23,519 nt of DNA from an uncultured Planctomycetaceae bacterium (lineage in GTDB: Bacteria > Planctomycetota > Planctomycetia > Pirellulales > Pirellulaceae): positions 1-23,519 of the forward strand of contig CAIYOB010000942.1 in assembly GCA_903927685.1 (NCBI GenBank), given 5' to 3'. Positions 7,836-16,102 of the stretch are shown here, piece after piece. The notes beneath the pieces are model-generated. The model saw only the letters and a program-made list of their open reading frames with translations, did no database searches and was not told the DNA's origin. The translations under genes were made by a program, and so were the position numbers. Within the stretch, counting starts at the first letter, position 1; every line of letters begins with the position of its first letter.

Positions 7836-8555
7836 ATGAAGCTGCTCGACATGACCCTGAATACTCCCGATGGGAATTTGGCCCTGGACGAGGCCCTGCT
7901 GGAAACTGCGGATGAGTCAGAAGAGCCTGTAGAGGTTTTCCGTATATGGGAGTCGGCAACTCCGGTAGTCGTGGTGGGCCGCGCGTCCAGGGTGGCGGAT
8001 GAAGTCCAGCAGGCGAACTGCCTGGAGCGGAGCATCCCCGTCCTGCGGCGTTGCAGCGGCGGGGCCTCGGTGGTGGTCGGCCCCGGGTGTCTCATGTACG
8101 CGCTGGTCTTGTCCTACCGGTTGCGGCCTGAGCTACAAGCGATTAGTGCGGCGCATTGTTTTGTCCTGAGGACCATTGGCGATCGACTCCGGCGAGCGGT
8201 GCCGGAGGTAGAGTGTCGAGGGACCAGCGACTTGACGCTCGCCGGGAAGAAGTTCTCGGGAAACAGTCTGCGGGTGAGGCGGAACCACCTGCTGTACCAC
8301 GGGACGATCCTGTACGACTTCCCGCTGGAGTTGATTTCGGCCTGTCTGCGGTCGCCGCCCCGGCAGCCGGAGTATCGGCAGGGGCGGGCGCATGACGAGT
8401 TCCTTGTCAATTTGCCCCTGGGACGCGAGGAATTGCGAGCGGCGATCCTGGATGGATTGCCACTTGACGGCCCATTGACCGATTGGCCGCGAGCGAGGAC
8501 GGAGCGGCTCGCGGAAACAAGATATCGGCAGTCCGACTGGAATCTGCGGTTCTAG
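7836..8555 (+). CDS. lplA: Lipoate-protein ligase A family protein
   Basis: A 239-residue protein of the LplA/LipB/BPL fold, which attaches lipoate (or octanoate) to the lysine of lipoyl domains in 2-oxoacid dehydrogenases and the glycine cleavage system. The substrate-binding loop reads RRCSGGASVVVGPGCLMYAL (71-90), and the catalytic-lysine segment is GTSDLTLAGKKFSGNSLR, placing the likely catalytic Lys at 139. A following HGTILY (155-160) is also typical. The protein is shorter than E. coli LplA (about 340) and lacks its C-terminal accessory domain, so it could be an amidotransferase-type or two-part ligase; the exact reaction is inferred. The ribosome-binding site is weak. The next gene starts 27 bases downstream on the same strand, suggesting co-transcription. 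The gene symbol is by family only. Confidence 0.82.
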   Translation: MKLLDMTLNTPDGNLALDEALLETADESEEPVEVFRIWESATPVVVVGRASRVADEVQQANCLERSIPVLRRCSGGASVVVGPGCLMYALVLSYRLRPELQAISAAHCFVLRTIGDRLRRAVPEVECRGTSDLTLAGKKFSGNSLRVRRNHLLYHGTILYDFPLELISACLRSPPRQPEYRQGRAHDEFLVNLPLGREELRAAILDGLPLDGPLTDWPRARTERLAETRYRQSDWNLRF

Positions 8556-8582
8556 AACCTGTCTCTAACATCGAGGTGTCCC

Positions 8583-9680
8583 ATGACAACGCAGTCGCGA
8601 GGTCCCGTGTCTCGTCGGCACTTTCTCGCCCACAGTGCGGCCGGAGTGGCCGCTTCGTTTGCCGCCCCGGCGATCATCTCGGCGGCCACGGTGGAAGCGG
8701 AACTGATCATCGGCGAAGGTGAACATCGATTCCGTGTGTTTCACCAGTGGCCGCAGTTGCCGGCCCGGTTCCACTGGCAGACAACGCACAATGTGGCCGT
8801 GGACCGCGACGGCCTGCTGTATGTGATTCACGAGGGTCGGGCCGAACTGAAAGACCATCCGGCGATCTTCGTGTTCGATCCGCAGGGTCGCTATGTGCGC
8901 TCGTTCGGCAGCCAGTTTCAGGGTGGCGGGCACGGGATCGAGGTCCGGGACGAAGGCGGCCAGCAGTTCCTGTACGTGTGCGCGTATCAACAGGTCAAGA
9001 CCTTTGCCAAGTTGAGCCTGACGGGCGAGACGGTCTGGGAAAAGCGGGCGCCGATGCAGGCCGGGATCTACGCGGCTGGCGAAGACACGAACCCGCAGAA
9101 GATTTGGGGCCGCGATCGCTTCATGCCGACGAATTATGCGTTTCTGCCCGACGGCGGTTTCCTGTTGGCGGACGGCTATGGATCCTACTTAATCCATCGC
9201 TTTGATAAGGATGGGAACTGGCTGAGCAGCTTCGGCGGTCCCGGGGAGGGACGCGGCAAGTTCGACACGCCGCACGGCATCTGGATCGACAGCCGGCCCG
9301 GGCGAGACCCCGCGGTCGTGGTCTGCGACCGGGCCCACCATACGCTGCAGTACTTGACGCTTCAGGGCGAGTATATCGAAACGCTGTCGGGTTTTGGCCT
9401 GCCCGCCAATCTCGACACCTGGAACCAGTGGCTGGTGGTGCCGGAGTTGTATGGTTGCGTGTCGATACTGGATGCCCAGAACCGCGTCGTGGCGCGGCTG
9501 GGCGACGACGCCGCGCGGATCAAGGCGGACAGCAAGTTCCAGATTCGAGGCGATGAGAACGCCTGGCTGCCCGGCCGCTTCGTTCATCCGCACGACGCCT
9601 GCTTCGATCGCGACGGGAACCTGTTCGTCGCGGAATGGGTGGGTACCGGCCGGGTGACGAAGCTGCAGCGTGTGTCGTGA
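8583..9680 (+). CDS. Tat-exported NHL-repeat (six-bladed propeller) protein
   Basis: A 365-residue protein with a twin-arginine leader (SRRHFLAHSAAG, Arg 11-12) followed by a hydrophobic stretch and a likely cleavage near ISAAT (about 32-36), so it is probably folded in the cytoplasm and exported. The rest reads as NHL-type propeller blades: HNVAVDRDGLLYVIHEG, IFVFDPQGRYVRSFGSQ, HRFDKDGNWLSSFGGPGEG, GKFDTPHGIWID, HDACFDRDGNLFVAEWV. Similar planctomycete proteins are annotated as NHL-repeat or peptidylglycine-amidating-lyase-like, but I see no secure catalytic set, so a binding role is as likely. GAGG lies six bases before the ATG. The stop codon falls inside the hairpin at 9676-9700. Confidence 0.85.
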   Translation: MTTQSRGPVSRRHFLAHSAAGVAASFAAPAIISAATVEAELIIGEGEHRFRVFHQWPQLPARFHWQTTHNVAVDRDGLLYVIHEGRAELKDHPAIFVFDPQGRYVRSFGSQFQGGGHGIEVRDEGGQQFLYVCAYQQVKTFAKLSLTGETVWEKRAPMQAGIYAAGEDTNPQKIWGRDRFMPTNYAFLPDGGFLLADGYGSYLIHRFDKDGNWLSSFGGPGEGRGKFDTPHGIWIDSRPGRDPAVVVCDRAHHTLQYLTLQGEYIETLSGFGLPANLDTWNQWLVVPELYGCVSILDAQNRVVARLGDDAARIKADSKFQIRGDENAWLPGRFVHPHDACFDRDGNLFVAEWVGTGRVTKLQRVS

Positions 9681-9700
9681 TCGCCGAACGGCGAGTCACG
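9676..9700 (+). terminator. Hairpin overlapping the stop codon of the NHL gene
   Basis: CGTGATCGCCG (9676-9686) pairs with CGGCGA and TCACG (9689-9700) around a minimal loop, with one bulged G. The stop TGA (9678-9680) lies in the left arm. No T-run follows. It is placed as an intrinsic or Rho-assisted terminator for the lplA-like/NHL operon. Confidence 0.45.
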
Positions 9701-9830
9701 GTAAGGGCCGTGGTAGGGGTGGCTGACGACCGGCGGTGAATCTGTCCTCGTGCCCTTTCAGGCGAAGGATTGCGGTTGGGTGCCTGAGGGCGAACCACAG
9801 GGTAGCAGTGGCGAGTCCCCAGGCATTGAT

Positions 9831-9925
9831 ACTGGGGGCTCGCTGCACTCGACCCCAGGCACCCCGACGCTGAGCCTCGACGGCGCATCGGCCACTGGGG
9901 GCTTTTGGCACTCGACCCCAGGCAC
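9831..9925. repeat. Two 32-bp direct repeats with internal inverted symmetry
   Basis: The spacer 9681-10016 has no gene. It contains two copies of a 32-bp unit, 9831-9862 and 9894-9925, which both begin ACTGGGGGCT, end CACTCGACCCCAGGCAC and differ by only a few central bases. CTGGGG and CCCCAG within each copy can pair, and a partial third copy (CCCCAGGCA) lies just upstream near 9817. This resembles REP-type intergenic elements. The rest of the spacer holds the flanking hairpins and nothing else I recognise. Confidence 0.65.
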
Positions 9926-9954
9926 CGTCCGGGCACCCGCCCTGACCGGGCACG

Positions 9955-9988
9955 AAAAAGGCCGCGGCCAATGTCAGGGGCCGCGGCC
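9955..9988 (-). terminator. Rho-independent terminator of the large VWA gene
   Basis: Two copies of the self-complementary GGCCGCGGCC (9960-9969 and 9979-9988) form a 10-bp stem with a 9-nt loop. On the minus strand it is followed by TTTTT (9959-9955), the classic intrinsic terminator layout, 28 bases beyond the stop codon of the minus-strand gene. Confidence 0.85.
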
Positions 9989-10016
9989 AGGTGATCAGTC
10001 CAGTACGGGGCAGGGC

Positions 10017-13000
10017 CTAGAAGAACCCACCGCCACCGCCACCACCGCCGATGCCGCCGCCACCGCCGATGCCGCCACCGCCGCCGATGCCGCCACCGCC
10101 GCCACCGACTCCCGTGTCGTCGCCGACAAAGGTGAAGGTGCTGACTTCGCCGATCGCGGAGAACAGGGGCATGGGCGTGACTCGCACATAGCGGCGATCC
10201 GCAGAGATCACGACGGGCATGAACATCAGGTTCGTCCCTTCGGGCAACGTGGTGATCTCAGGCCGCACGCCCACGGCGCCCCGCGGCATCCGACCGTCGC
10301 GCTGCGCAGTCAAGGCGTCCCGCAGGTAATCCCGGACGGCATCCGAGTATTCATACGACCCCAATTGCTGGCCCAACAAGGCCCGGCTGAACTCGCGCTG
10401 CACCCGGGCCACGGCGGCGATCTGCTGTTCGTCCAACGCGTCTTTCCGCCGACCGTCGTTCAGGTCGAAGACCACCACGGCACGATCGTCCGCCAGCGGA
10501 ACGTGCTTGCTGACAATCTCCTGCTTGCCGGACCCATATTTCTTGGCGACTTCGACCGTCACCTTGCCAGCCGTCGGCTGGCCCCAAATCCGCTTGATCA
10601 TCAGTCGATACTGGCCGCTGAATCCCTCGGGGCAGACGTAGTACTCGGAGTAGCCTTCGGCCGGTTGGGTCCCGGGCCTGGCAAACGCATCGCCAATCAT
10701 CACTCCGCCACCCGTGGTTCGCGGGCTGTCGACCGAACACACGGTTCCCGTCGGCTCCTCGACCAGGAGGTCGATGTCGGCGTCCCCGGTCCAGCCGACG
10801 CGGATCACGCAGTCCCGGACCATCGCTTCTTCGGCCCGCTGGCGAAATGCATTCGCTTCCTCGCGGCGATTGGCGGCCAGCAACTGTTCGTAGGTCGCGC
10901 GCGTCACTCGCAGGGCCATGTCTTGGATCTTGCGCTGGTCCTGCGGCCAAGCCTGGCGGAGCAGGCCGAGGCAGGCCCATTGGATGGCTTCGACATCGTT
11001 CAGCCGTTGGGCGATGGCCAACCCGCGGAGGTACGGTTCCGGCCGCAACGGCTGGGCTGCGGCCATATTCTGGAATAGCTGCAACGCGCGGCGGTCCAGC
11101 CCCAGGCGTGTCATGTACTCGGCCACGAACAGCGTCTCGTCGACACTGCCACTGAAATCCACGACGGACATCAGGGCCCGCTCGACTTCCGAGTCAGCGG
11201 CCCCGCTGGCCTTCATCGCCAAGCCCAGGCCTTCGTACATCCAGGTTTGAGGAAAACCGTTCCGGAGAGCGGCCATCAACAGCACCACAACGTCCTGGAA
11301 CTTCTCCTGTCGCATCAGATCCTGAGCTGTCTCGCGAACGGCCAGGCGTGCGGTCTGAGTCGCGTCCAACGGAGCGGTCTTCAGGTTCTCAAAGTACGCG
11401 TTCCAGCCTTGTTCGACGGTCTGACCGGGTTGCAGCTGCAGCTTGATTTTCTCGACTTTGGGGGCCTTCTCCGGAGCGGGCGCCGCGCTTGCGGCAGCCG
11501 CCGGCGCCGTGGTCGGGCTCTTCTTGACACCCAGCGACAGGTCGTCTTCGACGGCAAAGAAGCCGCCGCCCATACCGCCGCCCATCATGCCGCCGCCCAT
11601 GCCGCCGCCCATCATGCCGCCGCCCATGCCGCCGCCCATCATGCCGCCGCCCATGCCGCCGCCCATCATGCCGCCGCCCATGCCGCCGCCCATCATGCCG
11701 CCGCCCATCATGCCGCCCATGATCGGGACGACCAAGTCGCCGACGGGATAGACTTTGGTCACAAGCTTGCTTTCCGCCTCTTCCGGCGAGGTGATCAGCA
11801 GGACTTCATCGCGGACCACGTAGGTCAGGCCCAAGTCCTTCAACAGCAGCCGCAAGGCGGACCGCAGCGAGATGCCTCGCAGGTTGCGGGTGATCGGCGT
11901 ATCCGAGCCGATCCCGATGTCATCCAACGCCTTGGTGTCGATTTCGATGTTGATGTCATGCTGGTCTTTCAAGAACTCGATCACCTGGGTCAGCGGCGTT
12001 TCGATGAATTCGAGCCGCGTGTCATCAGCCAGAGCGGCGAAGATCTTCGTTTCAGCGCTTCCCTGGCGAGCCAGGTCGATCGACGCGTACTTCTTGCGCC
12101 GCAGCGACAAGTCGGACCAGACCTGCGGTTCGGGATACATGATCGGCGGTTCATCCGGGAATGGGACCAGAGCCTTTTCCGCGCCCAGCAAAGCCCGGGC
12201 AAAGTTCCGGTGCCGCACGTCACGCAACGTCCACAGCGTGTCCCAGTTGCCGCCGAAGCGGGACGCCCAGAGGGCGGCTGGGGGCGTGGCGCTGTTCGGC
12301 TCCAATTCGAGCACCTGGGCCGCGATCACATCTTCGGCCTCCTGGTAGCGGCCCTCGTCCATCAAGGAATTGAACCGATCCATCAGCTGCTTGACTTTCT
12401 GCCGATCGCGGGCCGTTTCCTCAACCAGTTGTTGCCGCTCGTCGGCAGCCGCGCGGTTCTCTTCGCGCTGGGCGACGCGGGCCGCCACTTCGATCGCCAA
12501 GCGTCCCGCTTCGCGGATCGCGCCTTCGATCTGGTTCTTCAATTGAGCCCGCAGATCCGGGCCCAGATCCGGCGAACGCTCGATGGTCTCGAGCCAGATC
12601 TTCAGCTCGCGCTTGGCCGCCTCCGGCTGCTTGTTCATCTGCTCGCGAGCCTTGCTGATCGCCTGTTCGACTTCCGTCTTCAGCTTCTGCTCCTGCACCT
12701 GCTGGAGATTCTCAACCTGGTCCAGGAACAGTCCCTCACCCTGCACTTCGGCCAACAGCCCTCCGCCCGCGGCGGGCGGGGCCCCGGCTGCGCCGGGATC
12801 CTGCAAGTTGATCAAACGCAGGTCCGCATCGTCGGCGCCTCCGCGTTTGGCGGCATCGCGGATCAACTGAGCCTGCGGATTGTTCGGATCGCGCTTCAAC
12901 ACGGCCTCCGCCACCTTCAACGCCCCATCCGAATCTCCCGTCCGCAGCGCATTACGTCCCAACTTGGTCAGTAACTCGTTGTTGGCCGCAACCAGCTTGG

Positions 13001-14036
13001 CGACTTCCTGCAGGCTGGCCGAGCCCAGCGTGGGCAGGCCCAGGCCGCCACTGTCGCGCACCGAGGCGACAAGTTCCGGCAAGAAGCTGTAGTCATCCAG
13101 AGCATTCTGCACGGACACGTTCCAGCGGAGATCGACCGGTTGGCCATCGACCTCGCCGGCAAGCGTCATGTCCTTGACATCTCTGTCGGCCAGGACGCCG
13201 ATTACGACCGTGTCCCGATCACCCCGCAACGGCGGCAGGGTCTTCGGGTAGATCTCGCGAATGCTGCTGGGCAGATTGACGTTGGTCGGCCAATAGACGG
13301 GCGTGCGGATCACGTCTGCCATGGCTTGTCCCGCCCGTTCGGCCCAGGCGCCTTCGTTCGAGTCCATGTACACCATGCCGCCGGTGTGGTTGGCCAGTGC
13401 CGCCAGCAGGTACAGATCCCGCCCCGGCCCGATGGCAAAACTGGACACCGAGGCGCGTTTTTCAACCAACTCCTGGACAGATTCTCCGAATTGGCTGGTT
13501 TGCATCAAGTTCGCCTGGCTCATCCCGTCGCCGATGTAAATCACGCTGCGGGGACGAGTTGCGGCGCCGGAAAAGCCGCTCGCGGCACCCTTCAACGCGT
13601 TCCGCATATCGGTCGATCCCAAGGGGACGCGGGATTCGAGCTTGGCCAGCCCCGCCTGCATTTCCGGGCTGTCCGGGGCCACAAACCCCTGGGTCATCGG
13701 CACCGCGTCCAGGTCGACTGCCATCAGCTTGACCCGATCCGACTTGCCGAGCTGCCCGACCAAGGTTCTGAGGGCTGTCAGCGCGTCGTCGCGATACGCT
13801 CCTGTCTGGCTGGCCGACGTATCGAACAGCACGACAACGTCGTGGTCGAACGCCGCTTGCGGCTTGGTCAGCGGGGGGAGACGGAGCGCAAAGTACGTAT
13901 CTCCGGTGGGGCTGTCGTAAGTAGATAACTGTGCGGAACTTGCGTCGCCAGCAGGGTCTGCTGCCAACGCCGCAGCTGCCAGCGCCAAGGCCATCCAAGG
14001 CGACACGAACACCGCGAAGGCACTACATCGCGACAT
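10017..14036 (-). CDS. Large exported protein: VWA - coiled coil - STN-like - Met/Gly repeats - DUF2135-like
   Basis: A 1339-residue protein with a signal peptide (cleavage near ALA-AD, residue 25). A von Willebrand A domain (about 60-245) carries the MIDAS motif DTSAS (D72, S74, S76). A TPR-like stretch follows (about 365-410), then a long Glu/Lys/Arg-rich coiled coil (about 445-580). Residues about 673-767 read as an STN/secretin N-terminal-like domain (IETPLTQVIEFLKDQHDI, then ISLRSALRLLLKDLGLTY), usually found in secretins and TonB receptors. Residues 773-825 are Met/Gly repeats; 840-1075 look TPR-like; 1079-1165 resemble DUF2135 (DADIDLLVEEPTGTVC, YYVCPEGFSGQYRL). The tail is almost pure Gly/Ile ending FF. 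GGAG lies nine bases before the ATG. Probably periplasmic or surface located; the function is unknown. It appears monocistronic. Confidence 0.88.
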   Translation of the reverse strand: MSRCSAFAVFVSPWMALALAAAALAADPAGDASSAQLSTYDSPTGDTYFALRLPPLTKPQAAFDHDVVVLFDTSASQTGAYRDDALTALRTLVGQLGKSDRVKLMAVDLDAVPMTQGFVAPDSPEMQAGLAKLESRVPLGSTDMRNALKGAASGFSGAATRPRSVIYIGDGMSQANLMQTSQFGESVQELVEKRASVSSFAIGPGRDLYLLAALANHTGGMVYMDSNEGAWAERAGQAMADVIRTPVYWPTNVNLPSSIREIYPKTLPPLRGDRDTVVIGVLADRDVKDMTLAGEVDGQPVDLRWNVSVQNALDDYSFLPELVASVRDSGGLGLPTLGSASLQEVAKLVAANNELLTKLGRNALRTGDSDGALKVAEAVLKRDPNNPQAQLIRDAAKRGGADDADLRLINLQDPGAAGAPPAAGGGLLAEVQGEGLFLDQVENLQQVQEQKLKTEVEQAISKAREQMNKQPEAAKRELKIWLETIERSPDLGPDLRAQLKNQIEGAIREAGRLAIEVAARVAQREENRAAADERQQLVEETARDRQKVKQLMDRFNSLMDEGRYQEAEDVIAAQVLELEPNSATPPAALWASRFGGNWDTLWTLRDVRHRNFARALLGAEKALVPFPDEPPIMYPEPQVWSDLSLRRKKYASIDLARQGSAETKIFAALADDTRLEFIETPLTQVIEFLKDQHDINIEIDTKALDDIGIGSDTPITRNLRGISLRSALRLLLKDLGLTYVVRDEVLLITSPEEAESKLVTKVYPVGDLVVPIMGGMMGGGMMGGGMGGGMMGGGMGGGMMGGGMGGGMMGGGMGGGMMGGGMGGGFFAVEDDLSLGVKKSPTTAPAAAASAAPAPEKAPKVEKIKLQLQPGQTVEQGWNAYFENLKTAPLDATQTARLAVRETAQDLMRQEKFQDVVVLLMAALRNGFPQTWMYEGLGLAMKASGAADSEVERALMSVVDFSGSVDETLFVAEYMTRLGLDRRALQLFQNMAAAQPLRPEPYLRGLAIAQRLNDVEAIQWACLGLLRQAWPQDQRKIQDMALRVTRATYEQLLAANRREEANAFRQRAEEAMVRDCVIRVGWTGDADIDLLVEEPTGTVCSVDSPRTTGGGVMIGDAFARPGTQPAEGYSEYYVCPEGFSGQYRLMIKRIWGQPTAGKVTVEVAKKYGSGKQEIVSKHVPLADDRAVVVFDLNDGRRKDALDEQQIAAVARVQREFSRALLGQQLGSYEYSDAVRDYLRDALTAQRDGRMPRGAVGVRPEITTLPEGTNLMFMPVVISADRRYVRVTPMPLFSAIGEVSTFTFVGDDTGVGGGGGGIGGGGGIGGGGGIGGGGGGGGFF
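10021..10110 (-). repeat. Gly-rich repeat encoding the protein tail
   Basis: Short GCC/ACC-rich repeats encode GIGGGGG units in the last 30 residues of the large VWA protein. The tail is low-complexity and ends in two Phe residues. Confidence 0.8.
11581..11688 (-). repeat. Four perfect 27-bp tandem repeats (Met/Gly tract)
   Basis: Units start at 11581, 11608, 11635 and 11662 and are identical; partial units flank them on both sides (11562-11720). Each unit encodes nine residues (GGMGGGMMG). Because the unit is a multiple of three, changes in copy number would lengthen or shorten the tract without shifting the frame. Confidence 0.95.
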
Positions 14037-14443
14037 ATTTCAGGACTCCAGTCAGAAAAGTGTACCGAGCAAGACCGCCCCGGCTTGTCAGCCGGCCCCT
14101 GTCTTGCCCACCATTTGCGATCGCTAGAAATTCCCCAGCTGATCTTTCCCAATTTTATTCGGCCAGAACCTTTTACGCTATAGATTCGGCAAAATTCAAC
14201 CTACGGCGTCAAGCGGAATGGCACAGCATTGCGATTGATTGACTCGGTCTGGTGGAAGGGGAGGATTCGGGGCTCTCCCCGGCCGCTACCGCGTCCGACC
14301 CTCGCGCAAGCGGGAGGGTGAAGACAGTTCGTCAAGCAACCATTCGCCATGGGCTTGTCCATGTCAAACGAACCGGGGCGGTCGCCTCGTCCTTCCCGGC
14401 ACGAACAGGCGAAAGAACCCCACTCATCCTGTACGGTCGACAT
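14037..14443. other. Gene-free spacer with one GC-rich hairpin
   Basis: No convincing gene lies here; the short open frames have no homologue-like features. It must carry the promoter of the large VWA gene, most likely in the AT-rich stretch 14150-14200, but no clear box pair is seen. ACCCTC (14298-14303) and GAGGGT (14314-14319) flank GCGC/GCG and form a compact hairpin, possibly the end of the small membrane-protein transcript or a dispersed repeat. Confidence 0.45.
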
Positions 14444-14668
14444 TCACCGCAAAACCGACCATCCCGATAGAATCGCCAAACCTGTGGCGGCCAGGAGCAA
14501 CCCGACCGTGGCGTACCAGGCGCGGGCCGTGGTGCGGCCCCAGCGCTCGTCAATCCACCGCACTTTCGGCAGCCGGTAGAATTCATCGCGATTCCCCAGG
14601 GCCGCGACGAAGGCTAGCACTGCCAGCGAAAAAGCCACGGTGGCCATCACAATATCTTGGCGGTTCAT
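14444..14668 (-). CDS. Small two-helix membrane protein, unknown function
   Basis: A 74-residue protein with two hydrophobic segments (IVMATVAFSLAVLAFVAAL and ATVGLLLAATGLAI) joined by a charged, Trp/Arg-rich loop (LPKVRWIDERWGR). I do not recognise a family. The ATG at 14668 is used; an in-frame TTG at 14704 would add 12 polar residues and has an AAGG just before it. The gene is divergent from rsgA with about 100 bases between the starts. A clear hydrophobic/charged pattern argues for a real gene rather than a chance frame. Confidence 0.6.
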   Translation of the reverse strand: MNRQDIVMATVAFSLAVLAFVAALGNRDEFYRLPKVRWIDERWGRTTARAWYATVGLLLAATGLAILSGWSVLR

Positions 14669-14771
14669 AACTTGGCGGACGGTGTCGCTTTCCGCGTTGG
14701 ACAACCTTGCGGAACGTGATAACTTGTTGTGTTTGAATTAGTTGTCATAGTGACCCCTGCAAAATCTGGCA

Positions 14772-15911
14772 ATGGCGAACGGCAAGAAACGCAAAATTCG
14801 GGCGGAGTTTCGCAAGAATCGGGTCCAGCGGGCCCGGCAAGGCGATTTGACGCGCGATTATCGGGACGACGGGATGGCGGACGACGAGTCGGCGCGGACC
14901 GAGCGTGTGAGCGGCAAGGGCGAACTCACCCGCAAACGCACGGTCGTGACCGCACAGGCTGCGGGCGACTCGGCGGACGAGTTGGGCATTCGGTTGGAGG
15001 TCGACGAGGAACGGTGCCTCCACGGCCGCGTCTTGAGCGTGCACGGATTGACGAGCAACGTGCTGGGGGACGACGGCCAACTGTACCGCTGTGCCACGCG
15101 CCGCGTCTTGAAGACCCTGATGACCGACCAGCGGCACGTGGTGGCCGCCGGCGATTGCGTCCGTTTTCTCCCCTCCGGCCGCGAGGAAGGTGTCATCGAG
15201 CGAATCGAGCGCCGCCATGGCGTCCTGACCAGGGCGATCCGGGGCCGTTGCCATGTGATCGTCGCGAATGTGGATCAGGTGCTGATCGTCGGCAGCGCCG
15301 CCCAGCCGGCTTTGAAGCCGCACCTGATCGACCGCATGCTGGTGACGGCCGAGAAGGACCGCGTCCGCCCTCTGATCTGCATCAACAAGATCGATCTGGT
15401 GGATCCGGCCGATTTACAGCCGCTGATCGGGGTCTACGGCCAGATGGGCTACGAGGTGTTGTTGCTGTCCGCGGTCACGGGGGCGGGCATCGAGCGTCTG
15501 AAGAGCGAGGTCTTGGGGCGGCAGAGCGTCGTGGCGGGGCAGAGCGGCGTCGGCAAGTCGTCGCTGTTGAACGCGATCGACCCGGGATTGGATCTGCGGA
15601 TCGCCGCCGTCAGCGAGGAAAACGAAAAAGGCCGCCACACGACGACGGTCGCCAGCCTGATCCCGCTGTCGGGCGGCGGGTACGTGCTCGACACCCCGGG
15701 AATCCGGCAGTTTCAACTCTGGGACGTCATTCCGCAGGAGGTGGCGGGCTACTTCCGCGACTTGCGCTCCTACGTCAGCCGGTGCCGGTTTCCCGACTGT
15801 ACGCACACTCACGAAGCCGACTGTGCGGTCAAGGATGCGGTGGCTGACGGCTGGCTGGACGCGCGGCGGTACGAAAGCTACTGCCAGCTGTTCGCCGGGG
15901 ATCTGGACTAA
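14772..15911 (+). CDS. rsgA: Small ribosomal subunit biogenesis GTPase RsgA
   Basis: A 379-residue circularly permuted GTPase that acts in late maturation of the 30S subunit and is stimulated by the ribosome. A basic N-terminal extension (NGKKRKIRAEFRKNR) is followed by an OB-fold (about 75-150, VLGDDGQLYRCATRR). The permuted G motifs follow in the expected order: G4 NKID at 205-208, G1 GQSGVGKS at 256-263, then the G2 region with GRHTTT and G3 DTPGI. The zinc motif CRFPDCTHTHEADC (C338, C343, H345, C351) lies in the C-terminal helical domain. Length and motif order are normal for the family. No strong ribosome-binding site is seen before the ATG; the start is supported by the conserved basic N-terminus. 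Confidence 0.96.
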   Translation: MANGKKRKIRAEFRKNRVQRARQGDLTRDYRDDGMADDESARTERVSGKGELTRKRTVVTAQAAGDSADELGIRLEVDEERCLHGRVLSVHGLTSNVLGDDGQLYRCATRRVLKTLMTDQRHVVAAGDCVRFLPSGREEGVIERIERRHGVLTRAIRGRCHVIVANVDQVLIVGSAAQPALKPHLIDRMLVTAEKDRVRPLICINKIDLVDPADLQPLIGVYGQMGYEVLLLSAVTGAGIERLKSEVLGRQSVVAGQSGVGKSSLLNAIDPGLDLRIAAVSEENEKGRHTTTVASLIPLSGGGYVLDTPGIRQFQLWDVIPQEVAGYFRDLRSYVSRCRFPDCTHTHEADCAVKDAVADGWLDARRYESYCQLFAGDLD

Positions 15912-16102
15912 ACTTCTCTCGTCCAACGGGCGTTTGCCTGGTCGGACGGAGGGATTTGCGTCTCACGAAGTCGCCTTTCAAAGTCGCTCTTGATCGCTTT
16001 CGATAAGAAAGGTACGCTTGCCGCCCGTTTTGCGACGGTGGCGCCAACGGGCCCAACCGCCTTGCTCGATTCGACACCTCTGCATGGAAGCGGAGACTTC
16101 TC

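Noticed and set aside
11581..11688. CRISPR-like array from regularly spaced repeats
   Set aside because: The repeats are contiguous without spacers and encode in-frame Met/Gly units.
11247..12974. 575-codon plus-strand frame with His/Ala repeats opposite the large VWA gene
   Set aside because: The repeats are the complement of the Met/Gly tract; no start signal or domain supports it.
14201..14443. 80-codon minus-strand frame in the spacer before the large VWA gene
   Set aside because: Cys/Arg/Pro/Gly-rich with no hydrophobic or domain pattern, and it spans the hairpin at 14298-14319.
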